Assembly (NCBI RefSeq): GCF_009766095.1
Contig: NZ_LMUD01000023.1
Coordinates: forward strand, 426,627-490,626
Source: Granulicella sp. S190
GTDB taxonomy: Bacteria > Acidobacteriota > Terriglobia > Terriglobales > Acidobacteriaceae
Length of the DNA stretch: 64,000 nucleotides
Reading direction: 5' to 3'
Numbering within the stretch: position 1 is the first letter of the stretch; each line of letters begins with the position of its first letter. Below are positions 1-9,484 of the stretch, piece by piece. The translations under genes and the position numbers were made by a program. The notes below the pieces were generated by a model. It did not search any database. It was given only the letters and a program-made list of their open reading frames with translations, and was not told the DNA's origin.

Positions 1-2547
1 GATCTTCCGATCAATGGAAGGAGCGTGACGGACCTGCTCGCCTTGGTTCCTGGCGTAGAACTTCGCGGGAACTCCAATCAACTTAGTGTTGGTGGACAGG
101 GTACTGATACGAATGAGGGCGGCCTACACTTTCTGCTGGATGGCGGTGACGCCAGCCGAGTTGACTTCGACGATGTAGGAAATACTTACGGCTCAAGCGC
201 CGGACGCGTATCGCGCGCGAGCGTGGACGCAGTAGAGGAATTCCGGGTTTACACAGACTCCTACTCCGCCGAATATGGAAAAACACAGGGCGGCGTCGTC
301 AACCTCATCACAAAATCAGGAACGAATCAGCTCCACGGAAGCCTGTTTGAGTATTTTAGAAACGACATATTCGATGCGCGGGATTACTTCAATCAGGAAC
401 CCAACAAGAAGCCAGCCTATCGTCTCAATCAGTTCGGAGGAACTCTAGGCGGCCCGATCGTCCACGATAAAATCTTCTTCTTTGTAGACTACGAAGGAGT
501 CCGGCAGAGGAGCGGAAGCATCTTGAATGCTGTCGTACCCACTGCAGAGGCACGCGCTGCCGCAGTTCCCGTCATACAACAAGCCCTCTCCCAACTACCG
601 CTGCCTAATGGCCCGATCTCGTCCTCTGATCCGCGCTTCGGACAATACATCATAGGAATCTCAAATCCCCTCACGGAGAACACTGGTATCGGTAAAATCG
701 ATTGGCAGATAACACCCTCTGATCGACTGACCGGTCGCTATAACGTCAATCAAAATCAGACGGACACGTTTACCGGCGTTGCAATTGGCCAAGTGCAGAG
801 CGCACCTGGATTTATGCAGCTCGGAATGCTTGGCTATACGCACACCTTTACTCCTCATGTCGTGAACGAGGCAAACTTTTACTTCAACCGATTCCACGTC
901 GATCCACGGGCGTCAAACGTAGCTTCAGTGCTGGTTGAACCGATCATCAGCTTTGGTGAAGGGGCTGGTGTCGGACCAGGACTGTTTGATCTCCACGTCG
1001 CAAACAATTCATTTACCTGGCAGGACAATCTCACATGGGTACGCGGTCGCCAGCAGATAAAAATTGGTGGAGAGGCTGTTCGCAACCAGGACAATAAAGA
1101 ACTCGGCTATCAAATGACGGTGAGCTTTCTTACTTTTTCGGCAGCCCAGCAAAACCAGGCCTTCTCTGATGGCACTCTTGGTTTTCCCCGTATCGGAATA
1201 AGAAACACCTATTACAGCGCCTTCCTCCAGGACAACATTCAAGTGAGCCCGAAGCTTACCCTCAATATGGGACTTCGATATCAGTACGACACTTCTCCCA
1301 CTGAAGCGCACAACCGAATCGCAAACTTCAACTTCGAAACCGGCGCCCTCGACCCTGTTGGAGGCTCTGTGCTGGACGCACCGAATCTGAACTTTGCCCC
1401 TCGATTCGGTGTTGCTTATAGCATCGGCTCCTCCGGAAACACTGTTATACGGGGCGGCTTTGGCCTCTTCTTCTCCGATCTGAATGCAGGCAATCTAGCT
1501 CAAAATATTCCTAGTAATACAGGTCTAGGGTTTAGCGCATCGGTGAATAATCTTCAGGTTCCCGGTCTTGTCGGTTTGCCATTTCCGAATCTCGGCTCTT
1601 TCAGTCTTCCGACCACAAGCTTCTCGGCAATCGTAAAAAACTATCAGGAGCCATATTCAGAAAAATGGAACCTCAACTTTCAGCAGGCAATCGGGAAGAG
1701 CGCTATGGTTCAGTTCGGCTACATCGGAGCCCGTGGACTCCATCTCATCGAGGGGTATGACGCCAACAGACTCTTTCCCGGAGGAGCGAGCCGTCCGTAT
1801 CCGCAGTACGGAAGCATCAATACCAACACTACCTCTGCAATCTCGAGCTATAACGCGTTCCAGGCGCAGTTCAAGAAGCGTTGGGACAATGGTCTCACCT
1901 TCAACGCCAACTACACGCTATCTCATTCCCTCGACGATGCACCGACTGTCTTCGGTTCCTATCAGGACGATCACAACCCGATCGCCGACTATGGCAATTC
2001 TGATTTCGATGTAAGACACAATATTGAACTCGATGCCAGTTATGCCATTCCTGCGGCGTCACGTGTCCCAAAGATCATTGGCGCGGGCTGGCAATACAAC
2101 ACTATTGCAACACTACGCAGCGGATTCCCCTATGACGTTACGTGCGGATGCGATCCGCTCAATGTTGGTCAAGCGAGCTCTCGCGCTGATCTTGTCGCAG
2201 GCGTACCCACCAAGCCATCGAGCTTTAGCATTCCTTTCAATCAACTGAACCTCGCTGCTTTTGCCACGCCAGTCGGTCACTTTGGCACGGAAGGCCGAAA
2301 CATTTTTTACGGCCCTGACGCGGTCAACTTTGATATGTCCCTTTTCAAGACGTTCAAGGTTTTCGAGAAGCAGCAGGTGATCTTTCGAGCCGAGGCATTC
2401 AACATCTTCAATCACCCCCAGTTCAGCAACCCCAACGCGGGGCTCAACAATGTCCCGCAGTTCGGCCAAACCACGAATACGATCAGTACATTAGAAGGCT
2501 TCCACACCAGTCGGCAATTTCAATTCGCGCTGCGATATTCTTTCTAG
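1..2547 (+). CDS. TonB-dependent receptor, 5' end cut by window
   Basis: Outer-membrane receptor of the carboxypeptidase-regulatory/Oar type common in Acidobacteria. It probably imports oligosaccharides or other large substrates with TonB energy. The reading frame is already open at base 1 and begins inside the plug domain (residues LPINGRSVTDLLALVPGV), so the signal peptide and N-terminal beta-sandwich domain lie outside the window. The GTG at 25 is not the true start. The rest is a long beta-barrel with many aromatic-rich strands, ending in FQFALRYSF, a C-terminal aromatic signal for outer-membrane insertion. A hairpin follows the stop and a GH92 gene lies downstream, so a carbohydrate ligand is a reasonable inference. 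The substrate cannot be read from sequence. Confidence 0.93.
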   Translation, partial: DLPINGRSVTDLLALVPGVELRGNSNQLSVGGQGTDTNEGGLHFLLDGGDASRVDFDDVGNTYGSSAGRVSRASVDAVEEFRVYTDSYSAEYGKTQGGVVNLITKSGTNQLHGSLFEYFRNDIFDARDYFNQEPNKKPAYRLNQFGGTLGGPIVHDKIFFFVDYEGVRQRSGSILNAVVPTAEARAAAVPVIQQALSQLPLPNGPISSSDPRFGQYIIGISNPLTENTGIGKIDWQITPSDRLTGRYNVNQNQTDTFTGVAIGQVQSAPGFMQLGMLGYTHTFTPHVVNEANFYFNRFHVDPRASNVASVLVEPIISFGEGAGVGPGLFDLHVANNSFTWQDNLTWVRGRQQIKIGGEAVRNQDNKELGYQMTVSFLTFSAAQQNQAFSDGTLGFPRIGIRNTYYSAFLQDNIQVSPKLTLNMGLRYQYDTSPTEAHNRIANFNFETGALDPVGGSVLDAPNLNFAPRFGVAYSIGSSGNTVIRGGFGLFFSDLNAGNLAQNIPSNTGLGFSASVNNLQVPGLVGLPFPNLGSFSLPTTSFSAIVKNYQEPYSEKWNLNFQQAIGKSAMVQFGYIGARGLHLIEGYDANRLFPGGASRPYPQYGSINTNTTSAISSYNAFQAQFKKRWDNGLTFNANYTLSHSLDDAPTVFGSYQDDHNPIADYGNSDFDVRHNIELDASYAIPAASRVPKIIGAGWQYNTIATLRSGFPYDVTCGCDPLNVGQASSRADLVAGVPTKPSSFSIPFNQLNLAAFATPVGHFGTEGRNIFYGPDAVNFDMSLFKTFKVFEKQQVIFRAEAFNIFNHPQFSNPNAGLNNVPQFGQTTNTISTLEGFHTSRQFQFALRYSF

Positions 2548-2560
2548 TCGCTTCTGCTCG

Positions 2561-2606
2561 CCGTCGAAGATATCTCAGGTCATAAGGCCGGAGATATCTT
2601 CGACGG
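2561..2606 (+). terminator. Hairpin terminator after TonB receptor
   Basis: A perfect 16-bp inverted repeat (2561-2576 and 2591-2606, arm CCGTCGAAGATATCTC) with a 14-nt loop begins 13 bases after the receptor stop codon. A run of five T follows at 2612-2616. It is the likely transcript end of the receptor gene. Confidence 0.75.
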
Positions 2607-2904
2607 CATAGTTTTTCCGCGGAGTTATTTGTGGATACAAACCTGTCTCATCGCGTATTACACGGTTGTCTCTCCTCAGTGCTTTATTTCCCTGGTCCAA
2701 AGCAACCTAGGTAAATCAAGTCTGGACGTAATACGTTCGATCAATCAGCAATCGGCGCAAGCACCAGCGTTGCCCTCGACGATCCACTCGAAGGTACGGA
2801 AGATATTCCCCAACCAGCGTATCCCTTACTCTCTGCGGGCTGAGAAATCGATAGACTGCAAGAGGGTCGCAACGCCACATTGAAGATATTGACGAGGGAA
2901 AAGT
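2607..2904. other. Intergenic, probable GH92 promoter region
   Basis: No convincing gene. A short frame at 2629-2883 has no recognisable protein features. The sequence ends in a purine-rich stretch GAGGGAAAAG just before the ATG at 2905, which serves as the ribosome-binding site of the GH92 gene. No clear promoter could be assigned by eye. Confidence 0.5.
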
Positions 2905-5172
2905 ATGGGTTCGAAGTTGAAAGCAGGAGTCACCTCGAGTAGCAGACGCAGCTTTCTCAAAGCGACGGGTTTAGCGGCGGTCGGTTCTGCGATTGCCGCT
3001 CCCATTGCATCAAGCGCTGCAGACGATGCTGCGGACCTCCGGGTTGAGCCCTCATCAGCCGCGAGCCAAACGCCGGTCGAGATGGTGAATCTACTGCAGG
3101 GAACCGAATCGACGCCCGTCTTCTCACGAGGCAACACGTTGCCGATCGCGGCGCTGCCGTTTGGCATGGGGCACTGGACACTCGAATCAAGAGCCGACCA
3201 TCCATGGATGTTCCAGCCTAAGGATCACCGAGTCCAGGGCTTCCGGTGTACTCATCAGTTGAGTCCTTGGCTCTCAGACTACGGTTACGCCGTCTTCCTG
3301 CCATTTAGTGGAGAGGCTGATCCTGCGCCGGCTGCTCGAGCCTCCTCCTATCGTCCTGAAGATGCGAAACTATCCCCGCACTCCCTTGAACTCTATCTCC
3401 TCCGATACCGGATCAGAGCCGAGTTGGTTCCAACCGAACGCTGTGCAGTTATCACCGCCACGTACGAGGATCAGGAAGATCCTGGTTTTATGTTCGATAT
3501 TCCCGGCACAAGCGGGATCGTTCAACCGGATGTTGCTGACCAGAGCATTGCGTTTCAATCGCTAGCTAACTCTGGAGGCGTGCCGGAAAACTTCGCGGCA
3601 TTTTATGTCTTGCGCTTCGATAAAAGATGGAAGAGCTTCGAGTTGAAAGAGCAAAAAGGGCGTCGCGTCGGGGTTGTTCGCTTCGAGGCTACGGTGAAGG
3701 CGATCGAAGTGCGGATCGCGACCTCATTTATCTCTTTCCATCAAGCAAACCGGAATCTCGATCTTGAAATAGGCCACCGTTCCGTTGTCGAGCTTCGTGA
3801 GAGTGCAGCGAAGATCTGGAATCAACATCTCACTCGTGTTGAAATCGAGGGCGGATCCGAAGATCAGAGACGAATCTTCTACTCGTGCCTGTATCGAACT
3901 TTATTATTTCCACGAATCTGGCACGAGCCAGACGACAAAGGACAGTCCCAGCACTTTAGCCCATACACTGGCAAGCTGACCCCAGGCGTTATGTACGCCG
4001 ATCATGGCTATTGGGACGTCTACCGAGCTTGGTATCCTCTCATGTCGATTCTCTTTCCTGAGCGTCTTGGAGAGATTCTCCAAGCCTGGGTTAACGTCTA
4101 CAAAGAAGGCGGCTGGCTTCCGCAATTTCCATGTCCGGGCTATCGGGCCTGCATGACGGGTAGCCTCATCGACTCAGTATTTGGCGATGCGGCGGCCAAA
4201 GGCATCCGTGGCTTCGATCTTCAAAGCGCCTATGAAGGGCTAAGGAAACATGCAACCACCCCCGGTGATCCGGCGAAAGGTTACGGACGAGTCGGGCTGG
4301 AGGAATACCTCAAATTCAACTACGTTCCAGCCGATCATGTCGAGCAATCTGCGGTAGAGACAGCCGATGCTGCTTATGGGGATTTCTGCATCGCCCAGGT
4401 AGCCAAGGCATTAGGCAAGCAGGAGGACTATGCCTTCTTTATGAAGCGTTCAGAGAATTGGCGCAATTTGTTCGACAGCAAAACCGGCTTTCTTCGCGGC
4501 AAGAACGAAGATGGCTCATGGCTGGAGCCATTCGACAAGATTCGATGGGGCAGTCCTTATGTCGAAGGTTCGGCTTGGCAACATCGGTGGGACGTGCCAC
4601 ATAATCTTCCCGGTCTATTTGAAGCTATGGGCGGAAAGGATAAAGCCGTTGCTGCATTAGACAAGATGCTTGCTCTCCCGCCTGCCTTCCATGTTGGAGC
4701 GTACGGGCAGGAGATCCACGAAATGTCCGAGATGGCGGCGGTCAAATTCGGTCAGTACGCGCACAGCAATCAGCCTGTGCATCACGTGCTCTATATCTTC
4801 GCTGCCGCCGGACGTCCTGATAGAACGCAATACTGGGTAAGGCGAGTGATGCAGGAGCTCTACACAAAAGATACTTTTGCCGGGGACGAAGATACCGGAT
4901 CGATGGCCGCCTGGTTTGTATTAAGTTCGCTGGGGTTTTATCCCTCTTGTCCCGGTAGAGCCGACTACACCTTCGGCAGCCCGCTCTTCGACAAAGCAAC
5001 GATTCATCTTGACGGAGGCAAAACCCTGTTGATCGAGGCCAGACAAAATAGCCAGACCAATGTGTTCGTAAAGGGAGTGAAGTACAACGGCGAAGCTGTC
5101 ACCGAAACCACGATGGATCATGCCAGGCTAGTCAGCGGCGGCAAGCTCGTCTTCGACATGTTCGCCGGATAA
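2905..5172 (+). CDS. GH92 family glycosyl hydrolase (alpha-mannosidase type), Tat-exported
   Basis: The protein is 755 aa, a normal length for GH92, whose members are mostly calcium-dependent exo-alpha-mannosidases acting on N-glycan or mannan side chains. A twin-arginine signal (SRRSFLK, residues 13-19, then a hydrophobic Ala-rich stretch) indicates folded export to the periplasm. The N-terminal part carries the beta-sandwich typical of the family (PFGMGHW, GFRCTHQLSPW). The C-terminal (alpha/alpha)6 barrel has the conserved blocks around residues 617-638 (HSNQPVHHVLY) and 660-680 (GDEDTGSMAAWFVLSSLGFYP), where the family's general-base aspartates lie. It sits alone behind a TonB receptor. 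Linkage specificity is not predictable from sequence. Confidence 0.92.
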   Translation: MGSKLKAGVTSSSRRSFLKATGLAAVGSAIAAPIASSAADDAADLRVEPSSAASQTPVEMVNLLQGTESTPVFSRGNTLPIAALPFGMGHWTLESRADHPWMFQPKDHRVQGFRCTHQLSPWLSDYGYAVFLPFSGEADPAPAARASSYRPEDAKLSPHSLELYLLRYRIRAELVPTERCAVITATYEDQEDPGFMFDIPGTSGIVQPDVADQSIAFQSLANSGGVPENFAAFYVLRFDKRWKSFELKEQKGRRVGVVRFEATVKAIEVRIATSFISFHQANRNLDLEIGHRSVVELRESAAKIWNQHLTRVEIEGGSEDQRRIFYSCLYRTLLFPRIWHEPDDKGQSQHFSPYTGKLTPGVMYADHGYWDVYRAWYPLMSILFPERLGEILQAWVNVYKEGGWLPQFPCPGYRACMTGSLIDSVFGDAAAKGIRGFDLQSAYEGLRKHATTPGDPAKGYGRVGLEEYLKFNYVPADHVEQSAVETADAAYGDFCIAQVAKALGKQEDYAFFMKRSENWRNLFDSKTGFLRGKNEDGSWLEPFDKIRWGSPYVEGSAWQHRWDVPHNLPGLFEAMGGKDKAVAALDKMLALPPAFHVGAYGQEIHEMSEMAAVKFGQYAHSNQPVHHVLYIFAAAGRPDRTQYWVRRVMQELYTKDTFAGDEDTGSMAAWFVLSSLGFYPSCPGRADYTFGSPLFDKATIHLDGGKTLLIEARQNSQTNVFVKGVKYNGEAVTETTMDHARLVSGGKLVFDMFAG

Positions 5173-5362
5173 GGCAGAAGCCAGTCGACATTATTTGGGC
5201 CGGTGTCACCACTTAGCTGTACCAAGCAGCCGCGTGGTGTCGCAAGGTCGATGTCGGACGATGCCACAACATCCTCAGAACTCAAATGCACCTGATTTGA
5301 CGCGGCTCTCCAGCGTTCCTATACTTCTCCACACTCGTAGCGGCGGTTCAAGGAGAAAGTCT

Positions 5363-6484
5363 ATGTCAAAGCGTCTGCTGTTGTTCATACTCTTAATTGC
5401 CGCCGCCGTTCGTGGCGGATATGCACAGGAAGCATGGAAAGGTCATCATCAACCCACTCTCATTTCGCAGCAGAGTGGCACGACACAGCTGCTGATTGCT
5501 GTCAGTCCGGTGAACTCCCGCGTCGTCTGGGCAGCCGGAGCCGGCGGTACGTACGTGGTTACGACCGATGGCGGTTCGACCTGGAAGTCAGGAGTCGTAC
5601 CGGGCGCCGAAGGTCTGCAATTCCGTGATGTGCAAGGCGTAAGTGAGCGGGTCGCATATCTCATGTCGATCGGGGACAACACCGGCGACTTTCGCATCTA
5701 CAAGACGGAAGACGCGGGCGCGCATTGGACCGTTCAGTTTACGAATAAGACGACGAATGCCTTTTATGACTGCTTCGCGTTCTGGGGGCCGGATCGCGGC
5801 GTCGCGCACAGCGACTCAGTCAACGGAGTATTTCCCGACATTCGCACCGATGATGGCACGACCTGGCACTCGATCGCTCGCAGTATGCCACCTGCCCTGC
5901 CAGGCGAAGCTTCGTTTTCCTCCAGTGGGACATGCATCACTACAGAAGGGTGGCAAAACGCCTGGATTGCAACCGGCGGCTCAAGCATCGCCAGAATCCT
6001 GGCGACCCGGGATGGAGGCTACACGTGGAATGCGTATGACACTCCGTTCGTAAGCAATGCCAATGCGGGCGCTCTCTCGGTAGCGTTCCGCGATCCTTGG
6101 CACGGCATCGTGGGTGGCGGCGATTTGACCAACGACAGCGCCACGCAGGCGGCAACCTCGGACAATGGCGGCCAGCGCTGGACCCTTACGACCAAGCCTC
6201 CAATTCCAGGAGCAATCTTCTGTCTCGCTTACGTGCGTGGCGTAGAACACCGTGACGATTGGCGCCATCGCGACGACTTCGACCACGAACATGACCGGAG
6301 TGTGGTGATCACGACGGAGACTCAGCCGAACTTCAGCTCTGGGGCAGCTGCCTGGAGTCCGGATGAAGGTCATACCTGGATCAAACTGCCGGAGGTGAGC
6401 GGTTATTGGGCGGTCGCTTTTGCAAATCCAGAGGCCGGATGGTTTGTCGGCAACAATGGTCAGATCTTGAAGATCAGCTTCTAG
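5363..6484 (+). CDS. Secreted Asp-box (BNR/YCF48-like) beta-propeller protein
   Basis: Start chosen at 5363, where AAGGAG lies 7 bases upstream and a Sec signal peptide begins (MSKRLLLFILLIAAAVRGGYAQ). The frame is open further upstream, but that extension has no signal or family character. The 373-aa product contains at least six Asp-box repeats of the S/T-x-D-x-G-x-x-W kind (TTDGGSTW, TEDAGAHW, TDDGTTW, TRDGGYTW, TSDNGGQRW, SPDEGHTW), spaced as in sialidase or photosystem-II-assembly-like propellers. It resembles proteins often named 'oxidoreductase' in Acidobacteria, but no redox motif is visible. The role is unknown; binding of sugars or proteins at the cell surface is possible. Confidence 0.8.
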   Translation: MSKRLLLFILLIAAAVRGGYAQEAWKGHHQPTLISQQSGTTQLLIAVSPVNSRVVWAAGAGGTYVVTTDGGSTWKSGVVPGAEGLQFRDVQGVSERVAYLMSIGDNTGDFRIYKTEDAGAHWTVQFTNKTTNAFYDCFAFWGPDRGVAHSDSVNGVFPDIRTDDGTTWHSIARSMPPALPGEASFSSSGTCITTEGWQNAWIATGGSSIARILATRDGGYTWNAYDTPFVSNANAGALSVAFRDPWHGIVGGGDLTNDSATQAATSDNGGQRWTLTTKPPIPGAIFCLAYVRGVEHRDDWRHRDDFDHEHDRSVVITTETQPNFSSGAAAWSPDEGHTWIKLPEVSGYWAVAFANPEAGWFVGNNGQILKISF

Positions 6485-6531
6485 AGGACGCTGCAGGATC
6501 TCGTTGTGCTTTTTCATGGCAAGCTTTCTGT

Positions 6532-8322
6532 TCATGCATCGCGTAGACCTAAGCGCTGCGGAAACTCGTCGGCTTCGTCCGGTGCGGTGTCGAGTGTGGA
6601 CTGAGCCAGGAGATTAGCGTGTGCTCTTTGCAGAGTGAGATGCGTTCCGACCAAGAGAATTGTTGTGGCGAGGAGGTGCGTCGCAGAGCCTTCGATCCAC
6701 GCTTCCTTCGCAACCAGGATTGAGACGAAGATTGGGAAGAGCACAAGGTAGCGGAGGACTGCCAGAGGAAGATCGTTTACTGAACTTTTGTGGAGTTGAG
6801 TAAACGGTATGGCGCGCACGGAGAACAGCAGGATGTCGGGAAGAAGAAGAGACAGGCCTATTGCTACAAGGAGTTGCCCTGTCGTTGTGCGGGGTATTTG
6901 CATGCTGGCTGGTGATAGCGAGTGAAGGAGAAGAACGGTGCCACTGCAAATGAGGAATGTGGTGAGAGAGATCCAGAGGTAGGCGCCTGCGAGGTGGCCG
7001 GATCGCGGACGCCCGATGAGGACGCGGAAGAGCCATGAGCCGCGGCGATCGACTGGAGCTGCGAGGACGGATCGAAGGCCGGCGACTGTGAAGAAGGCGA
7101 CAATCGGAATTGCAGAGCGAATGCCGTCGGGCAGCAGGGCTATGTGGATGTGGCCGGGTTCGACCTGGAGGGTGACCATCTGGGCCAGGGCAAGCGCAAC
7201 GCTGAGGCCACCGAAGATAGCGAGGCTGATGCGTTGACGCTGTCCGCGCAGGATGGTCTGGCTGATGAAGTGGAAGACGGCTCGCTGCGAGGGATGGCGC
7301 AGAAGGGTGGAATGAAGGAGGCGGCGGATGAGATTGGTTCCACTGCTCCTGGTACTTATTGCGGCGGAGCCCTCGATAAGCTGACGGACGCGGCGGCGAT
7401 AGGCGAGAGGATAGGTCAGCAAGGTACACGCCAACATTATGACGAGTGCGTAGCAGCCGGTTCGCGCCAGGTCGTGGAAGATAGCGGGAGTTGACGCTCC
7501 GTCGAGGAGGTACTCGTAGATGCCGAGGAACCAGAAGGGCGGAAAGTAGCGGATGGCGGGGCTGCCCGAGGTCAACAGAGCTTCCAGCGATCCCGCCACG
7601 GTGGGGCAGAGCAGAAGAACCGCCAGCAAGACCATGATGGAGAGGCCCTGGAGCAGCGGGGTGATGCGGCGGAAGAGGCCTTCGCCGACGGTGTTCAGGA
7701 GAATGCCTTGAAGGGAGAGGAAGGTGGCTGCGGCAAAGATTCCGCTGATGGTGACGGCGACGAAGTGGGAGAAGAGATGACGGAGGAAGTTGTGCTGCTC
7801 GGCGGCGAGGGGAAGAAAGAGTGTGCCCAGGATGCTGGTGCCGACTTGAACGAGGAGAAGAAATACTGCGAGCGCAAGGACGCGCGCGAAGAAGAGTTTG
7901 CGGTTGGGGATGGGGAGAACCGAGAGAACGAAGATGTCCAGAGTGTCGGGGAAGAGCAGATCCCACTCGTACACCGTGGCCGCTCCCATGACGACGAAGG
8001 AGTAGATGACGTAGAAGGAGTGGTCTCCTGCCTGCGACCAGAAGGGACGATGCAGCGGGGCGGGTGGAAAGGCGTGATAGGCAGGAAAGAGAAAGAGCGA
8101 GACGATGAGGGTTGGCAGCGCGACGGCGGCTGCGATCTGCATGACGCGCTTAGTCTCATCGTCTGAGGCGAGAAGCTCGTTGTGGAAGAAACGATGGAGG
8201 ATGTGGCGCACCAGAACTTCGAACCTGCTCTGCACTCGCGCGGGGGGTGCGGTATGCGCCTGCACGGCAAGTGATAGGACGGGATGCCGAGGTGGAGCTA
8301 AGAGGCCGTGACGCTCAGACAT
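6532..8322 (-). CDS. ABC-2 type transporter permease
   Basis: A 596-aa integral membrane protein with about eleven hydrophobic segments, in two groups separated by a hydrophilic stretch (residues roughly 290-330). The start at 8322 overlaps the end of the ATPase gene by 8 bases (ATGTCTGA), so the two are translationally coupled and belong to one exporter. The open frame continues upstream to 8520, but only as antisense-type sequence inside the ATPase gene. Size and layout fit the ABC-2 families of Acidobacteria that move lipids, antibiotics or peptides outward. The substrate is unknown. A PadR regulator is encoded divergently. Confidence 0.85.
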   Translation of the reverse strand: MSERHGLLAPPRHPVLSLAVQAHTAPPARVQSRFEVLVRHILHRFFHNELLASDDETKRVMQIAAAVALPTLIVSLFLFPAYHAFPPAPLHRPFWSQAGDHSFYVIYSFVVMGAATVYEWDLLFPDTLDIFVLSVLPIPNRKLFFARVLALAVFLLLVQVGTSILGTLFLPLAAEQHNFLRHLFSHFVAVTISGIFAAATFLSLQGILLNTVGEGLFRRITPLLQGLSIMVLLAVLLLCPTVAGSLEALLTSGSPAIRYFPPFWFLGIYEYLLDGASTPAIFHDLARTGCYALVIMLACTLLTYPLAYRRRVRQLIEGSAAISTRSSGTNLIRRLLHSTLLRHPSQRAVFHFISQTILRGQRQRISLAIFGGLSVALALAQMVTLQVEPGHIHIALLPDGIRSAIPIVAFFTVAGLRSVLAAPVDRRGSWLFRVLIGRPRSGHLAGAYLWISLTTFLICSGTVLLLHSLSPASMQIPRTTTGQLLVAIGLSLLLPDILLFSVRAIPFTQLHKSSVNDLPLAVLRYLVLFPIFVSILVAKEAWIEGSATHLLATTILLVGTHLTLQRAHANLLAQSTLDTAPDEADEFPQRLGLRDA

Positions 8323-9088
8323 GGTGCACCGCCATGGTCTGGACCAGCTCCTGTGCGACGCTCTGCGTGTCCTGCTGCTTGACCAGTTGCGCGAAGACGC
8401 TCTCGAGGTTTGCCAGTGCGAGCGAGGTTTTGAGTTCGGAGGGTGGTGCATCAGCCAGGATCCTCCCCTTCGCAATGACGATGACACGATGGCAGACCAG
8501 TTCGACGACCTCGAGGACATGGGAGATGTAGAGGATGGCTTTGCCTTGAGCGGCGAGTTGTTGCAAGAGGTCTTTGAAGAGGCGGGCCGAGAGTACGTCC
8601 AGTCCGGAGAGCGGCTCGTCGAAGATCAGCAGCTTTGGGTCATGCAAAAGAGCCGCCGCGATGAGGATGCGCTGCTTCATGCCCTTGGAGTAGAGCGAGA
8701 TGGGCGAGTGTCGCCAGGATTCGAGGCCGAGGAGCGCGAGCAGCCGGTTGGCTTTGAGATCGATGAGCGGCTCTTCCATCTCGCGCAGGCGGCCTACCAG
8801 TTGGAGATATTCGAGTCCGGAGAGATGAGTGTAGACGTGCGCCTCTTCAGGCACGTAGCCGAAGGAGGCTCGATAGTGGTCGAGGTTGAGGCGAATGCTT
8901 TTACCTTCAAAGAGAACCTGGCCGGTGTTGGGTTCGAGCAGGCCGGTAACGATTTTTACAGTGGTGGACTTGCCGGAGCCGTTGGGGCCAACGTAGCCGA
9001 CGATCTCGCCGGCGCGGATAGTGAAGGCGACGTTGTCGATTGCGGGAAGGCCGCGATAGCTCTTGCAGAGTGCTTTGACTTCGAGCAT
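8315..9088 (-). CDS. ABC transporter ATP-binding protein
   Basis: A 257-aa nucleotide-binding subunit with Walker A GPNGSGKST (residues 34-42), a signature region YSKGMKQR (133-140, a common ABC-2 variant of LSGGQ), Walker B LLIFDE (153-158) and the switch histidine in YISH (190). It energises the permease encoded immediately downstream. The gene reads away from padR, and the 78-bp interval holds paired PadR-like operators, so expression is probably released when PadR binds its effector. Confidence 0.93.
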   Translation of the reverse strand: MLEVKALCKSYRGLPAIDNVAFTIRAGEIVGYVGPNGSGKSTTVKIVTGLLEPNTGQVLFEGKSIRLNLDHYRASFGYVPEEAHVYTHLSGLEYLQLVGRLREMEEPLIDLKANRLLALLGLESWRHSPISLYSKGMKQRILIAAALLHDPKLLIFDEPLSGLDVLSARLFKDLLQQLAAQGKAILYISHVLEVVELVCHRVIVIAKGRILADAPPSELKTSLALANLESVFAQLVKQQDTQSVAQELVQTMAVHHV

Positions 9089-9105
9089 GGAGGGTTCCTC
9101 TGCAC

Positions 9106-9154
9106 CCTATGTAGCATTCATAATAGGGGCTAGTCAAGTAGCTTGCTACATAGG
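9106..9154. promoter_or_regulatory. Paired PadR-like operators between ABC operon and padR
   Basis: A perfect 10-bp inverted repeat (CCTATGTAGC at 9106-9115, GCTACATAGG at 9145-9154) brackets the divergent promoter region. The right half is itself dyadic (AAGTAGCTTGCTACAT, 9137-9151 region) and matches the PadR consensus ATGT-N8-ACAT with one mismatch. The left half has ATGT-N8-TAAT. Position and sequence fit autoregulation of padR and repression of the ABC operon. Confidence 0.65.
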
Positions 9155-9166
9155 TATAGTTCTGCC

Positions 9167-9484
9167 ATGGCAGCGGAGACGAAGCTCTCGCACACGGCGG
9201 CGATGATTCTGCAGGCGGTGAACGCTGGATATGTCTACGGCTTCAGCGTGATGGAGATGACCGGCCTGCCGAGCGGTACGGTGTATCCGGCGATGAGAAG
9301 GCTGGAGCGCGATGAGTTGATCCGGTCGAGCTGGGAGCAGCAGGCGATTGCAGATGCGGGGCAGCGGCCGCCGAGAAAATATTACAAGCTCACCAGGTCG
9401 GGCAAGCTGACGCTCGAGGCTTCGCGCAAGCGTTATCCACTGCTTGCGAAGTTGATTCCTTCGGAGCAGGAGGAGCAGGTATGA
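9167..9484 (+). CDS. PadR family transcriptional regulator
   Basis: A 105-aa winged-helix repressor. The core is typical of PadR: an N-terminal helix-turn-helix with GFSVMEMTGLPSGTVYPAMRRLERDELI followed by the wing RKYYKLTRSGKLTLE. The ATG at 9167 is preferred over an in-frame TTG at 9143, because the latter lies inside the putative operator. The stop overlaps the next start (ATGA at 9481-9484), coupling it to the ADOP-like gene. In Acidobacteria PadR genes often precede such permeases. The inducing ligand is unknown. Confidence 0.9.
   Translation: MAAETKLSHTAAMILQAVNAGYVYGFSVMEMTGLPSGTVYPAMRRLERDELIRSSWEQQAIADAGQRPPRKYYKLTRSGKLTLEASRKRYPLLAKLIPSEQEEQV

Noticed and set aside
2629..2883. 84-aa frame between TonB receptor and GH92 gene
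   Set aside because: No ribosome-binding site or family feature; composition differs from neighbouring genes.
6614..7966. 450-aa frame on the same strand as the ABC permease in another frame
   Set aside because: Pro/Ser/Arg-rich shadow of the permease gene without any domain character.
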